From contig CAZDZL010000017.1 in NCBI GenBank assembly GCA_964509885.1, positions 1-64,000 of the forward strand: 64,000 nucleotides of DNA, in the 5' to 3' direction. The notes under the pieces were generated by a model, which was not told the origin of the DNA, ran no database searches, and was given only the letters and a program-made list of their open reading frames with translations. The position numbers and the translations under genes are program-made. This DNA comes from Palsa-1447 sp964509885. Lineage in GTDB: Bacteria > Verrucomicrobiota > Verrucomicrobiia > Opitutales > Opitutaceae. Numbering within the stretch: the first letter of the stretch is position 1; each line of letters opens with the position of its first letter. This document shows, piece by piece, positions 1 through 8,664 of this stretch.

Positions 1-331
1 CCGCCTTGGACCCGAAGGGCGCCTCGGCTAGGCCGTGGCGCGGCTTGCTCATGAGGGCCTTGACGCCGATCCACGCGAGGTAGCCCGCTCCGGCGAACTT
101 GACGACCGTGAACGCCACGGGATAGGTCCGCAGCAAAATGCCAATCCCCAGCAGCGCGTAGGTGACGTGGACGAGGATGGCGCTGCCGATCCCGATGCTG
201 GTCCAGATGGCCGCCTTTCGCCCGTGGGCGAGGCTCTGGCGCACCACCATCGCGAAGTCCGGCCCGGGGCTCGCCACGGCCAGCATGTGGGCCAGCGCGA
301 CCTTCAGGAACTGCGCCCAGTAGCCGTGCAC
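1..331 (-). CDS. LysE/RhtB-family amino-acid exporter, N-terminal part (cut by window edge)
   Basis: Inner-membrane exporter of the LysE/RhtB family, which effluxes amino acids or related small metabolites. The reverse strand encodes about 110 residues before the window ends; the C-terminal half is missing. Seen directly: an early SPGPDFAMVVRQSL motif, the family hallmark (SPGP), followed by a glycine-rich stretch and two hydrophobic segments (around ILVHVTYALLGIGILL and AFTVVKFAGAGYLAWIG). The start is taken as GTG at 331, nine bases after the stop of the upstream TPR lipoprotein gene, so it is probably the distal member of the same transcript. The substrate cannot be told from sequence. Confidence 0.85.
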   Translation of the reverse strand, partial: MHGYWAQFLKVALAHMLAVASPGPDFAMVVRQSLAHGRKAAIWTSIGIGSAILVHVTYALLGIGILLRTYPVAFTVVKFAGAGYLAWIGVKALMSKPRHGLAEAPFGSKA

Positions 332-339
332 GGCCCGCC

Positions 340-837
340 CTAGGGGGTGATCTCCTTGAGCCCGGGGTCCGCGATGATCTTGTCCACGCCCTTCATCTCG
401 ACAAAGGAGCGAAGGCGCCTGTCGTCCGGGCTCTTGGCATAGGCCTTGTCGACCACGCTCCGCGCCTCGTCCACCCGCCCGAGGATGACGAGCACCGTCG
501 CCTCCCGGATCACGGAGCCCGTCCTCTCGGGGTGCTTGTCGTAGTCGTCCTCGAATGCCGAGAGGGCCGACTTGTACGCGTCCTTGGCTCCGCCGGGATT
601 GTTCATCCGCACGCGCACGACACCGAGGCGCACCCAGGTCTCGCCCTGGTCCGGGGTGAGGGCCGCCGCCTTCGCGTAGAGCCCCTCGGCGCGGGGCCAG
701 TCCTTCATCGTGAGCGCGAACTCGGCCTCGCTGACGACGTTGGCCGCCTCGTCGCGCTCGAGCTTCGTGATCTCCCTCGCGCGGCAGCCCGCAAGGACGA
801 CCCCCGCAGCCAGTACCAAGGCCAGGCGGCGAGTCAT
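340..837 (-). CDS. TPR-containing lipoprotein
   Basis: A protein of 165 residues with a lipoprotein signal: basic start MTRR, hydrophobic stretch, and a lipobox ending LAGC at about Cys18, so it should be lipidated and membrane-anchored. Residues 30-150 are helical and TPR-like (WPRAEGLYAKAAALTP, WVRLGVVRVRMNNPGGAKDAY, LGRVDEARSVVDKAY), suggesting a protein-protein scaffold. The ATG at 837 overlaps the TGA of the upstream ATPase gene by one base (TGATG), which argues for this start over longer reading-frame extensions and for coupling to the PilB-like gene. A role as accessory factor (pilotin-like) for a type IV pilus or type II secretion machine is inference from that linkage only. Confidence 0.8.
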   Translation of the reverse strand: MTRRLALVLAAGVVLAGCRAREITKLERDEAANVVSEAEFALTMKDWPRAEGLYAKAAALTPDQGETWVRLGVVRVRMNNPGGAKDAYKSALSAFEDDYDKHPERTGSVIREATVLVILGRVDEARSVVDKAYAKSPDDRRLRSFVEMKGVDKIIADPGLKEITP

Positions 838-2546
838 CACAGGTCCGGCGGAACGGTGGAAATGGCCTCCTCCATGGTGGAGAGGCCTTCCTTCACCTTC
901 AGGAGGCTGTCCTGGTGGAGGGTCTTCATGCCCTGGCGCTGGGCGATCTTCTTCAGCTCGGCCGTCTCCGCCTTCTTGTTGATGCCCTCGATCAGCTCGT
1001 CGTTCGTGATCATGAGCTCGTGGATGCCCACGCGGCCGCGGTAGCCGCTGCTGTTGCACTTCGGGCATCCCTTGGGGTTGTGCTTGAAGATGGGTCCGCT
1101 CCAGCCGATCGCCTTCTCGAGGAGCTCCTTCTCGCGGCCCTTCGGCTCGTACTGCACCTTGCACTGCTTGCAGACGCGGCGCATGAGCCGCTGGGCGCAT
1201 ACGCATAGGATGGAGGACGAGATCATGAACGGCTCGATGTCCATGTCCGTGAGGCGGGCGATCGTCGACGGGGCGTCGTTCGTGTGCAGGGTGGAGATGA
1301 GAAGGTGACCCGTGAGCGCCGCCTCGACCGCGATCTCGGCGGTCTCGAGGTCGCGGATCTCACCCACGAGGATGATGTCGGGGTCCTGGCGCAGGAAGGA
1401 GCGCAGCGCCGTCGCGAACGTGAGGCCGATCTGCTTGTGCATCTGCATCTGGTTGATGCCGGGAAGCGTGTACTCGATCGGGTCCTCGGCGGTGCGGATG
1501 ACGATGTCGGGGGTGTTGATCTCGTTCAGCGCCGAGTAGAGCGTCATCGACTTGCCCGAGCCGGTGGGCCCGCAGTGCAGGATCATCCCGTAGGGCTGGC
1601 GGATGGCCTCTCGGTAGCGGCTGAGGTTCTCCTCGCTGAAGCCGAGGGAAGTCAGGGGCAGCGTCGTCTTCTGCTTGTCCAGGATACGCATGACCACCCC
1701 CTCGCCGTAGTTGAGGGGGGCGGTCGAGACGCGAAGGTCGAGGTCCAGGTTCTTCTTCGTGTACTGCTTGAAGACGATGCGCCCGTCCTGGGGGAGCCTT
1801 CGCTCCGAGATGTCCAGGTTGCACATGATCTTCAGGCGGGCGACGAGGGCCGGGCCCACCTTGACCGGCAGCCGCAGCTTCTCCTGGCACATGCCGTCCA
1901 CCCGGTAGCGCACGATCACGTCCTTCTCCTGGGGCTCGATGTGGATGTCGCTCGCCCCCGCGAAATACGCGTCCTCGATGATCCGGTTGCCGAGCTGGAT
2001 GATCGGGCCCGACTCCTCGTTGACGTCGTCCGCGATGATGTCGCCGGCGTCCTGGGTGCCGTACTCGGCGCCGATCTGCTGGACGACGTCGTCGAAGCCC
2101 GACGAGCGGTCGCCCGCCTTGCTGAACTTCTCCTTGATGTCCTTCTCCCGGGCCAGCAGCCGCACGACGCGCTTGCCCGTCATTTCCTGGATCTTCGCGG
2201 GGAGCGTGACCTCGAAGGGGTTGGCGAAGGCGACGAGGAGCAGGTCGCCGACCTGCCCGACGGGGAGGACGAGGTTCTCCTGGCAGAACTCCTGCGGGAT
2301 GCGCTCGAAGGTCGAGGTCGCGATCTTGTAGCGGGCGACGTTGAACGGCGCGAGGCCGAGCGCCCTTCCCTTCGCGACCAGGCACTGGAAGGCGGTGATC
2401 TTGTAGTCCTCCTGGAGCAGGCGGTCGAGCGCGTCGCCGTTCAGGTCCTGCGGCCGGGCCGCGATGGCGTCTCGCTGCTCGGTGGTGAGCCGGCCCATGG
2501 CGATCAGCTTCGCGACGATGAGGGATTGGACTTTGCCGAGGGCCAT
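837..2546 (-). CDS. pilB: PilB/GspE-family type IV pilus or type II secretion assembly ATPase
   Basis: Hexameric cytoplasmic ATPase that powers pilus extension or type II secretion. The 569 residues show an N-terminal MshEN-like region (about 1-140), then the ATPase core: Walker A GPTGSGKS at 326-333, Asp box around 354-356, Walker B IILVGE at 391-396 with the following EIRDLETAEIAVEAALTG, and His box STLHTND near 419-424. A four-cysteine zinc site characteristic of GspE/PilB is present (CKQC at 459-462, CPKC at 494-497). Length is normal for the family. It follows the MshEN-like gene by 14 bases and overlaps the TPR lipoprotein gene. PilB versus GspE cannot be settled without neighbouring pilC or gsp genes, none of which lie in the window. 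Confidence 0.93.
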   Translation of the reverse strand: MALGKVQSLIVAKLIAMGRLTTEQRDAIAARPQDLNGDALDRLLQEDYKITAFQCLVAKGRALGLAPFNVARYKIATSTFERIPQEFCQENLVLPVGQVGDLLLVAFANPFEVTLPAKIQEMTGKRVVRLLAREKDIKEKFSKAGDRSSGFDDVVQQIGAEYGTQDAGDIIADDVNEESGPIIQLGNRIIEDAYFAGASDIHIEPQEKDVIVRYRVDGMCQEKLRLPVKVGPALVARLKIMCNLDISERRLPQDGRIVFKQYTKKNLDLDLRVSTAPLNYGEGVVMRILDKQKTTLPLTSLGFSEENLSRYREAIRQPYGMILHCGPTGSGKSMTLYSALNEINTPDIVIRTAEDPIEYTLPGINQMQMHKQIGLTFATALRSFLRQDPDIILVGEIRDLETAEIAVEAALTGHLLISTLHTNDAPSTIARLTDMDIEPFMISSSILCVCAQRLMRRVCKQCKVQYEPKGREKELLEKAIGWSGPIFKHNPKGCPKCNSSGYRGRVGIHELMITNDELIEGINKKAETAELKKIAQRQGMKTLHQDSLLKVKEGLSTMEEAISTVPPDL

Positions 2547-2560
2547 GGTCTAAAAGGGGG

Positions 2561-3187
2561 TCAGGCGGAGCGCTGGGCGGGGACCTGCACCACGGCGGGC
2601 ACCGGCATCGGCGGGTTGGTGTTCGGGACGGGGAGCGCCGGGGCCGAGGCCGCCGCGCCGGCGACCGGGAACGGCGCCTTGGAGCTCGTCGGGCTGCCGA
2701 GGCGGTCCAGGTGCTCGGCGATGCCCTCGAGCGTCGTCCCGAACCAGAGGATCGGCCCGCCGAAGTGCTTCTCCCAGTAGGTGCGGACGGCGGGGCTCAG
2801 GTAGTAGGCCGAGGCGATGAAGGTGAAGTCCTCCTCCTGGTCGAAGGGCACCGACCAGGTCGCCCAGCAGGCGTCCATGTCCAGGCCCTTCTTGGTGTCG
2901 TCCGGGGGCTCGTAGCCGCGCAGGTCCACGAGGCCGAGGCCCTCGGTCTCCACCAGGTGCTGCAGGACGTCCTCCTCCCGGATGACCTTGAGCTCGTAGG
3001 CCAGAACGCCGAGGACGGTCGCCGAGCGGGGCTGGTTCGAGGCGATGATCTCCAGGAGGCGCTCGTTGGCCTTCTCGAGGTCCTCGATCTTCACCAGGTT
3101 GTGCTCGACAAGCCCCGCGCCCAGCAGGCGGTTCGCCCGCATCATGAGCGACCGGTTTTCAGGCGACATGTTTGACGCTATGGCCAC
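2561..3187 (-). CDS. Stand-alone MshEN/T2SSE-N-like protein
   Basis: A 208-residue protein without an ATPase core. Residues about 20-160 resemble the N-terminal domain of GspE/PilB ATPases (MshEN or T2SSE_N): repeated helical segments with VLGVLAYELKVIREEDVLQH and a following LVDLRGYEPP, comparable to the region of the next gene. The tail (165-208) is rich in Ala, Pro and Val and probably disordered. MshEN domains of other proteins bind cyclic di-GMP; whether this one keeps the ligand residues is not clear by eye. It sits between obg and the ATPase gene on the same strand, with gaps of 17 and 14 bases. A regulatory partner of the ATPase is an inference. Confidence 0.65.
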   Translation of the reverse strand: MAIASNMSPENRSLMMRANRLLGAGLVEHNLVKIEDLEKANERLLEIIASNQPRSATVLGVLAYELKVIREEDVLQHLVETEGLGLVDLRGYEPPDDTKKGLDMDACWATWSVPFDQEEDFTFIASAYYLSPAVRTYWEKHFGGPILWFGTTLEGIAEHLDRLGSPTSSKAPFPVAGAAASAPALPVPNTNPPMPVPAVVQVPAQRSA

Positions 3188-3204
3188 GGTGATAACAGCC
3201 TGCG

Positions 3205-4242
3205 TTAAGCGGCGGCCGCTGGCGACACCTTTTCCTTGCGGCGGAAGGCCGTCACCCTCTTTAACAATTCCTTCTTAAGCCGTTCCAGACCCGTGCCTTC
3301 GAGACACGAGATCGATATCGTATCCACCTTGTAGCGGCGCTTGAACCGGGCGAGGTTCGGGGCGAAGGACGGCAGGTCCATCTTGTTGGCGGCCACGAGC
3401 CTCGGCTTCTTCAGGAGAGCCGGATCGTAGAGCTTGAGCTCGTTCAGGAGCTGCTTGTAGTCCGTCCCCGGGTCGCGGCCGTCGTTGCCGGCCATGTCGA
3501 CGATGATGAGGAGCAGCGCGCAGCGCTCGACGTGGCGCAGGAACCTGTGGCCGAGGCCCCGGTTCTCGCTGGCCCCCTCGATGAGCCCCGGTATGTCGGC
3601 CAGCAGCAGGCGCTTGTCGCCGCGCACGTAGTCCTTGAACTCAATCACCCCAATCTGCGGGTGGAGGGTCGTGAAGGGGTACGCCGCCGTCTTGGGGTGG
3701 GCTTTCGTGATCGCGTTGGTCAGCGAGGACTTGCCCGCGTTGGGGAAGCCCACGAGGCCCACGTCCGCGATCGACTTGAGGACGAGGCGGAACTCCCCGG
3801 TCTCGCCGACCTGCCCCGGGTTGGCGCGGCTGGGGGCCCGGTTGGTCGAGGTCTTGAAATGGGTGTTGCCCCAGCCCCCGTTGCCGCCCTTGCAGAGCAC
3901 AATCCGCTGGCCGTCGACGATGACCTCGGCAACGACGCGGCCGGTCGCCATGTCCGTCACGATCGTCCCCAAAGGAAGGCGCAGCAGGGCATCCTTGCCC
4001 TCGCGGCCGTTGCAGTCCTTGCCGAGCCCGTGCTCGCCGCGCTCGCCCCTCCAGTGCTGCTTGAACTTGTAGTCGACCAGGTTGTTCGTGTCGTGGGAGC
4101 CCAGGAGGACGACGTCGCCCCCGGCACCCCCGTCGCCCCCGTTCGGCCCGCCCCACGGCTCGTATTTTTCCCGGCGGAAGGAGATGCAGCCGCGGCCACC
4201 ATCGCCGGCCGAGGCCTTGATAACGCATTCATCGACAAACAT
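3205..4242 (-). CDS. obg: Obg-family GTPase
   Basis: Essential ribosome-associated GTPase for late 50S assembly and stress signalling. The 345 residues give the complete Obg fold: glycine-rich Obg domain at 1-158 (DGGRGC near the start, GGPNGGDGGAGGDVVL, KGGNGGWGN) followed by the G domain with G1 GFPNAGKS (165-172), switch TTLHP, G3 DIPG (216-219) and G4 NKMD (286-289). It ends in a short Lys/Ala tail with no OCT domain, normal for many phyla. It lies 31 bases after ftsZ and probably belongs to the distal dcw transcript, an arrangement that would tie ribosome maturation to division-gene expression. Confidence 0.97.
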   Translation of the reverse strand: MFVDECVIKASAGDGGRGCISFRREKYEPWGGPNGGDGGAGGDVVLLGSHDTNNLVDYKFKQHWRGERGEHGLGKDCNGREGKDALLRLPLGTIVTDMATGRVVAEVIVDGQRIVLCKGGNGGWGNTHFKTSTNRAPSRANPGQVGETGEFRLVLKSIADVGLVGFPNAGKSSLTNAITKAHPKTAAYPFTTLHPQIGVIEFKDYVRGDKRLLLADIPGLIEGASENRGLGHRFLRHVERCALLLIIVDMAGNDGRDPGTDYKQLLNELKLYDPALLKKPRLVAANKMDLPSFAPNLARFKRRYKVDTISISCLEGTGLERLKKELLKRVTAFRRKEKVSPAAAA

Positions 4243-4273
4243 GGGTCAAAGCCTACCCGATTCCACCCGCGTA

Positions 4274-5527
4274 TCAAACCGCTATCTTAATACCTTTTCG
4301 AAGGTAGGTGGGAACGTCGAGGTCCTGCCCGTCGAAGAGGTTCCGGTCGGTGCGCTCGAACTGCCCGCGGCTCTCCACCTCGCCGAAGCCGAACTCCTCC
4401 TGGGTCGGCTTGGGGCCCGCCAGGACGGGAGCGTCCTGGGCCACGGGCGCGGTCGCGGCCTCGGGGCGCTGCGGCGCCTCCTCGGGAGGGCGCGTCGGAA
4501 CTGCGCGCGGCCGCGCCGGGGCCGGCCGCCTCGGGACCACGCCGCGGGTGCCCATGTCGCTCGTGCCGAGCACGGTGATCTCGACCCTGCCCTGCATGCC
4601 CTCGTCGATCACGGCGCCCATGATGATGTGCGAGTCGCGCCCGAACTGGTCCGCGATCGAGTTCATGATCTCGTTCACCTTGGGCAGCGTCAGGTCCGTG
4701 CCCCCGGAGATGTTGACGAGGAGCCGGTCCGCCTTGCGGGAAAACTCGGGCGTGTGGAGGAGCGGGCAGAGCTTCAGGTCCGCGATCGCCTCGGCGGCCG
4801 CGCTCTCCCCGGAACCCTCGGCGAGGCCGAAGAGGGTCTTCGCCCCGCGGTTCTGGAACGCCTGCCTGAGCGTCGCGAAGTCCACGTTGATCAGACCCGT
4901 CTTCGACAGCATCGACCAGATCGACTTCACGCCCCTGCCGATCCACTCGTCGGCGCGCGCGAACGAGTCGAGCACGGTCTCGTTGTCGGCCGACTCCTGG
5001 AGGAGGATGTCGTTAGGCAGCGGGATAACGGCGTCGCATGCGCGGCGCAGGGCAGCCAGCCCCTCCTCCGCCTGCTTGAGGCGCCGGCCGCCCTCGAAGC
5101 TGAACGGGAGCGTCACGAACGCGATGACGAGGGCGCCCTCTTCCGCGGCGATCTCGGCCACGATCGGCGACGCCCCCCCGCCCGTCCCGCCGCCCATGCC
5201 GGCGAGGATGAACACGAGGTCGCAGTCCTTGACCACGCTGGCGATCTTCTCGCGGTCGTCCTCGGCAGCCTGGCGCCCGAGCTCGGGGTCTCCGCCCGCG
5301 CCCAGGCCGCGGGTCGAGCCCATGCCGATCAGGATCTTGTCCTGGACCGGCGAGCTCGAGAGGGCCTGGTTGTCGGTGTTGATGACCGCGAGCTGCAGGC
5401 GCTCGAGGTTCTCCATCTTCAGCCGGTCGACGGCGTTCGTCCCGGCGCCGCCGACGCCGATCAGCTTGATCGCGACATTGCGGTCCGAGAGGACCTGGTT
5501 CTCGAGGGGGAGCTCGTTGGGATTCAC
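4274..5527 (-). CDS. ftsZ: Cell division protein FtsZ
   Basis: Tubulin-like GTPase forming the Z ring. The 417 residues begin at a GTG whose last bases overlap the ftsA stop (GTGA), matching the junction style of the cluster. N-terminal IGVGGAGTNAVDRL, then the tubulin-signature loop at about 110-119 reads GMGGGTGGGA, where the usual residue after GGGTG is Thr or Ser. The T7 synergy loop at 214-219 reads NVDFAT: the first Asp (216) is kept but the second, catalytic in E. coli FtsZ (Asp212), is Thr. A Pro/Arg-rich linker (about 325-390) leads to the C-terminal peptide DLDVPTYLRKG that binds FtsA. The divergent loops suggest altered GTPase behaviour; assignment is nevertheless secure. Confidence 0.97.
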   Translation of the reverse strand: MNPNELPLENQVLSDRNVAIKLIGVGGAGTNAVDRLKMENLERLQLAVINTDNQALSSSPVQDKILIGMGSTRGLGAGGDPELGRQAAEDDREKIASVVKDCDLVFILAGMGGGTGGGASPIVAEIAAEEGALVIAFVTLPFSFEGGRRLKQAEEGLAALRRACDAVIPLPNDILLQESADNETVLDSFARADEWIGRGVKSIWSMLSKTGLINVDFATLRQAFQNRGAKTLFGLAEGSGESAAAEAIADLKLCPLLHTPEFSRKADRLLVNISGGTDLTLPKVNEIMNSIADQFGRDSHIIMGAVIDEGMQGRVEITVLGTSDMGTRGVVPRRPAPARPRAVPTRPPEEAPQRPEAATAPVAQDAPVLAGPKPTQEEFGFGEVESRGQFERTDRNLFDGQDLDVPTYLRKGIKIAV

Positions 5528-6738
5528 GTGGAGGCGAAGAGGCGGGTCACGTTGCGCAGGAACCCGCCCTTGCGGCGGGCCGGCGTGGAGTGGTCGCCGA
5601 GGGAGCTCACCCCGTAGTAGAGGACGCCGAGGGCCGTGTGGTAGCCGGGGTCGCGCAGGTTGTCGGCGACCCAGGAGGGCGCCTCGCCGAGGCGGGCGGG
5701 GGCGCTGAAGACCTTGGAGGCGCATTCCGCGAGCGCGGGCAGCTTCGCCCCGCCGCCGGTCAGCACCACGCCCCCGGCGCACGTCTCCGGGGAGTAGGCT
5801 TGGCCGAGCTTCTTCCTGACGACCTCGAGGAGCTCCCACGCGCGCGCCGCCGAGACGCTCTCGATCGCCTGGCGCGAGAACTGCCGGTCGCCGATCGCGA
5901 AGTTCCCGTCGAGCCACACCTTCTCGTTTTTGTCGCGCGACTGGACGACGGCGCTCCCAAAGCGCACCTTCAGCTTCTCGGCCTGGCCCTCCGTGAGCCG
6001 CAGCCCGAGGCTGATGTCGTTCGTGAAATGCCCTCCCCCTACGGCCACGACCCCGGTCGTGTGGGGCGCGCCGTTGCGGTAGAGGACGTAGTCGGTCGTG
6101 CCGGCGCCGATGTCGACCGCCAGGACGCCGTTCTGGCGCTCCTCGAGGCTCGTGACCATGTGCCCCGAGGCGAGGCTCGACAGGACGAGCTCGCGCACCT
6201 CGAGGTTGAACCCCCGGATGACGTGGATGTTGTCGGCGAGGCGCTGCTCCTGCCCGTGGACGGTCCAGTAGCCCACCTCGAGCCTCTGGCCCACGAGGTT
6301 CTCCGGCGAGGTCGGCACGAGGCGCCCGTCGACGCGGAACGGCCGGCGGATGTTGTGGACGACCATCCGGCCCGCGGGGAGCTCCTTGGACCTCGCGAGG
6401 TCGCACACGGTCCTGATGTCGTCCCGGTCTATCATGTTGTCGGCCGCCTTAACGTTGACGGAGGCCTCGTTGTAGAACCCGTCGAGGTGCCCCCCGGACT
6501 GCGCGAGGTACACGTGGTCGACCCTCTCGTTGGCGTCGCGCTCCGCGATCTCCAGGGCGCTGTGGGTGCACTCGGTCGCCGCCTTGAAGTCGACCACGGA
6601 GCCCTTGATCACGCCGCGCGACGAGCACTCGCCGCAGCCGATGATGACGATCTCGCGGCCCGTGTACTCGCCGACGAGCGCGGTGACCTTGGAGGTACCG
6701 ATCTCGACGGCCCCTATGAATGTGGTCTTAGAGCTCAC
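5524..6738 (-). CDS. ftsA: Cell division protein FtsA
   Basis: Actin-like ATPase that tethers FtsZ to the inner membrane. The 404 residues start at a GTG at 6738 that overlaps the end of ftsQ by 11 bases. Family features: phosphate-1 motif AVEIGTSKVTALVGE near residue 10, the SHS2/1C-domain region around 85-170, phosphate-2 motif AVDIGAGTTDYVLY near 215, the adenosine motif VVLTGGGAKLPAL near 335, and a C-terminal amphipathic helix (GGFLRNVTRLF) expected to bind membrane. The order ftsQ-ftsA-ftsZ is the classic one. Nothing unusual in length. Confidence 0.96.
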   Translation of the reverse strand: MSSKTTFIGAVEIGTSKVTALVGEYTGREIVIIGCGECSSRGVIKGSVVDFKAATECTHSALEIAERDANERVDHVYLAQSGGHLDGFYNEASVNVKAADNMIDRDDIRTVCDLARSKELPAGRMVVHNIRRPFRVDGRLVPTSPENLVGQRLEVGYWTVHGQEQRLADNIHVIRGFNLEVRELVLSSLASGHMVTSLEERQNGVLAVDIGAGTTDYVLYRNGAPHTTGVVAVGGGHFTNDISLGLRLTEGQAEKLKVRFGSAVVQSRDKNEKVWLDGNFAIGDRQFSRQAIESVSAARAWELLEVVRKKLGQAYSPETCAGGVVLTGGGAKLPALAECASKVFSAPARLGEAPSWVADNLRDPGYHTALGVLYYGVSSLGDHSTPARRKGGFLRNVTRLFAST

Positions 6739-7732
6739 GCTTGATGTCGATGTGGATGCTGGAGAGGGAGGGAGACGAGATCAGGGGCCGCGTGGGGACG
6801 GCGCCCATCGTGTTGACCGGGGGCCCGCCGATGAACGGGGCCGCCGTGCCGAACGTCACGGGCACCTGGGAGCCCAGGGCGAGGTTGACCTCCCTGATGG
6901 GTCGGGTCGGGTCCGTGGACGCGTCCACGAGGAGGTCCAGGCGGGCGATCTGGCGCAGGTAGTCCTCCCTCGTCCCGAAGACGACCTTCATCCCGCCGCT
7001 CGTGTGGACCTCGATGGCCCCGTCGGAGTCCAGCCGCTCGAGCGAGATCACCTGCCACGTGCGGTAGAGCTCGTCCGCCTCGAGCCTCGCGGTCGCGAGG
7101 AGGTCCGAGACGGCCTTCATGCCCGCCACGGGCGCGTAGCCCTTTCCCGCGCGGGTGAGCTTCACGCCGTCGAGCCAGGGAAGCGTGGCGACCATCGCGG
7201 GGTCGAACCCCGTCCCTGAGAAGGCGACGCCGTCCCGGGACACCAGCAGCACCGCCGGCGCGTCCGCGCCCGACTGCGCCATCATCCTGACGACGGGGGA
7301 GCGCTCCGAGATCCTCACGGTGAGCCTGTCGGGGAAGTTCCGGACGACGGCGGCCATGCTCACCTGGGGGTCGCCGAGCACCCTCGCGCGAAGCTGGTCC
7401 AGGTCGAGGCCCATCAGCGTGGCGTCGGGGGGGATGGAGAGGGTCCGCGCGAGCCAGTTCTTGTCGAGCACCCCGTCGGTCACGAGGACCAGGCTCTTGA
7501 CGCGGTCCGTCTTCGCCGAGTCGGGCATAGCGTCGGGCTTCTCGCGGATCACGGCCGCCATCTGCCAGGCTCCCCAGCAGACAAGCCCGAACACGAGGGC
7601 GCCCATCGTGGCGCGCATCGCCCCCATCGCCAGGCGCCGGCGGCCCTCCCCCGACATCGCGCGCGGCCGCACCTGCTGGGGGATCTCCCTCCAGGAGCGG
7701 GTCTCGGGCATGGCATGTGTGTCTTTGCTCAC
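6728..7732 (-). CDS. ftsQ: Cell division protein FtsQ
   Basis: Bitopic divisome protein (FtsQ/DivIB). The 334-residue product starts at a GTG (7732) overlapping the ddl stop as GTGA; an ATG at 7711 is the alternative. A cytoplasmic basic N-terminus precedes one membrane segment (about residues 37-60, MGALVFGLVCWGAWQMA). The periplasmic part opens with a POTRA-like region (about 75-150), including IPPDATLMGLDLDQLRARVL and the typical FPDRLTVRISERSPV, and continues with the beta domain up to residue 290. The tail is Ser/Pro-rich. Identified by these motifs together with its position between ddl and ftsA. Confidence 0.92.
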   Translation of the reverse strand: MSKDTHAMPETRSWREIPQQVRPRAMSGEGRRRLAMGAMRATMGALVFGLVCWGAWQMAAVIREKPDAMPDSAKTDRVKSLVLVTDGVLDKNWLARTLSIPPDATLMGLDLDQLRARVLGDPQVSMAAVVRNFPDRLTVRISERSPVVRMMAQSGADAPAVLLVSRDGVAFSGTGFDPAMVATLPWLDGVKLTRAGKGYAPVAGMKAVSDLLATARLEADELYRTWQVISLERLDSDGAIEVHTSGGMKVVFGTREDYLRQIARLDLLVDASTDPTRPIREVNLALGSQVPVTFGTAAPFIGGPPVNTMGAVPTRPLISSPSLSSIHIDIKREL

Positions 7733-8664
7733 GGGCGGCGCGAGTTGCTGCGCAAACGGAAGCGCTCCACTGCGGGTGAAACCATCTCCCTTACCAAGGC
7801 CGTGAAATCCAGACCCGCGCATTGGGCGCACATCGGCAACAGACTCGTCTCCTTCATGCCAGGAAGCGTGTTTATTTCGAGCAAAAACGGATCGCCCGCC
7901 TCGGAAATCATGAAGTCGATCCGCGCGTAGTCGCGGCACGCGCACGCGCGGAACGCCTTTTCCGCCGCGGACCCGAGCCTCCCGGCCAGGGCGTCCCCGA
8001 CCGGCGCCGGGGCCGTGTACTCGGAGGCCCCCTTCGTGTACTTGCTCGCGTAGTCGAAGACCCCGGAGTTCGGCTTGATCTCCACGATCCCTAGCGCCCT
8101 GCCCCCGAGGATGCCCACGGAGACCTCGCGCCCGATGACCCTTCGCTCGGCGATCCAGCGGCCGCTCGTGATCGCCCCCAGGGCCTCCCGCAGGCCCTCC
8201 TCGTCGCCGACCATGCGAAGGCCCACGCTGCTGCCCTCGCCGTTGGGCTTGAGGACGACGTCCCTGCCGAGCCTGCGCGCCACCTCGGCGGGGCTCGGCT
8301 TGGCGGCGGCGTCGAATGCGATGCCGTCCGCGACGGCGACCCCCGCCGCGGACACCCTCTGCTTGGTGAGCTGCTTGTCCATCGTGAGGGCGCTCGACGC
8401 GGCGTCGCAGCCCGCGTACGCCCCGCCCGCGGCGTCCAGAAGGCGCTGCATGCCCCCGTCCTCGCCGAACGTCCCGTGGAGGGTGGAGAAGACGACGTGC
8501 AGCGAGGGGTCGTAGCCCGCGGGCAGGGCGTCCGACACGATCCTGAAGAGCCGCGTCGGGAGGTGGCGGGCCAGGGCCTTGGCGCACGCGGCCCCCGATC
8601 CGGCGGACACCTCGCTCTCCGCGGAGGTCCCCCCCGCGAAGACGGCGATCACGGGCGGCGTCAC
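7729..8664 (-). CDS. ddl: D-alanine--D-alanine ligase
   Basis: ATP-grasp enzyme making D-Ala-D-Ala for the peptidoglycan stem. The 311 residues begin at GTG 8664, overlapping the murC-murB stop as GTGA. Seen: N-terminal AVFAGGTSAESEVS (substrate-binding Glu/Ser), LHGTFGEDGGMQ, the ATP-grasp core with DKQLTKQRVSAAGV and VVLKPNGEGSSVGL, and the metal-site motif RIDFM...FLLEINTLPGM near 249-270. Length is typical of Ddl. Position between murC-murB and ftsQ is standard for dcw clusters. Confidence 0.96.
   Translation of the reverse strand: MTPPVIAVFAGGTSAESEVSAGSGAACAKALARHLPTRLFRIVSDALPAGYDPSLHVVFSTLHGTFGEDGGMQRLLDAAGGAYAGCDAASSALTMDKQLTKQRVSAAGVAVADGIAFDAAAKPSPAEVARRLGRDVVLKPNGEGSSVGLRMVGDEEGLREALGAITSGRWIAERRVIGREVSVGILGGRALGIVEIKPNSGVFDYASKYTKGASEYTAPAPVGDALAGRLGSAAEKAFRACACRDYARIDFMISEAGDPFLLEINTLPGMKETSLLPMCAQCAGLDFTALVREMVSPAVERFRLRSNSRRP

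Noticed and set aside
1284..2780. Plus-strand 498-codon open frame opposite the PilB-like gene
   Set aside because: Antisense shadow; low-complexity Leu/Asp/Arg composition and no motif.
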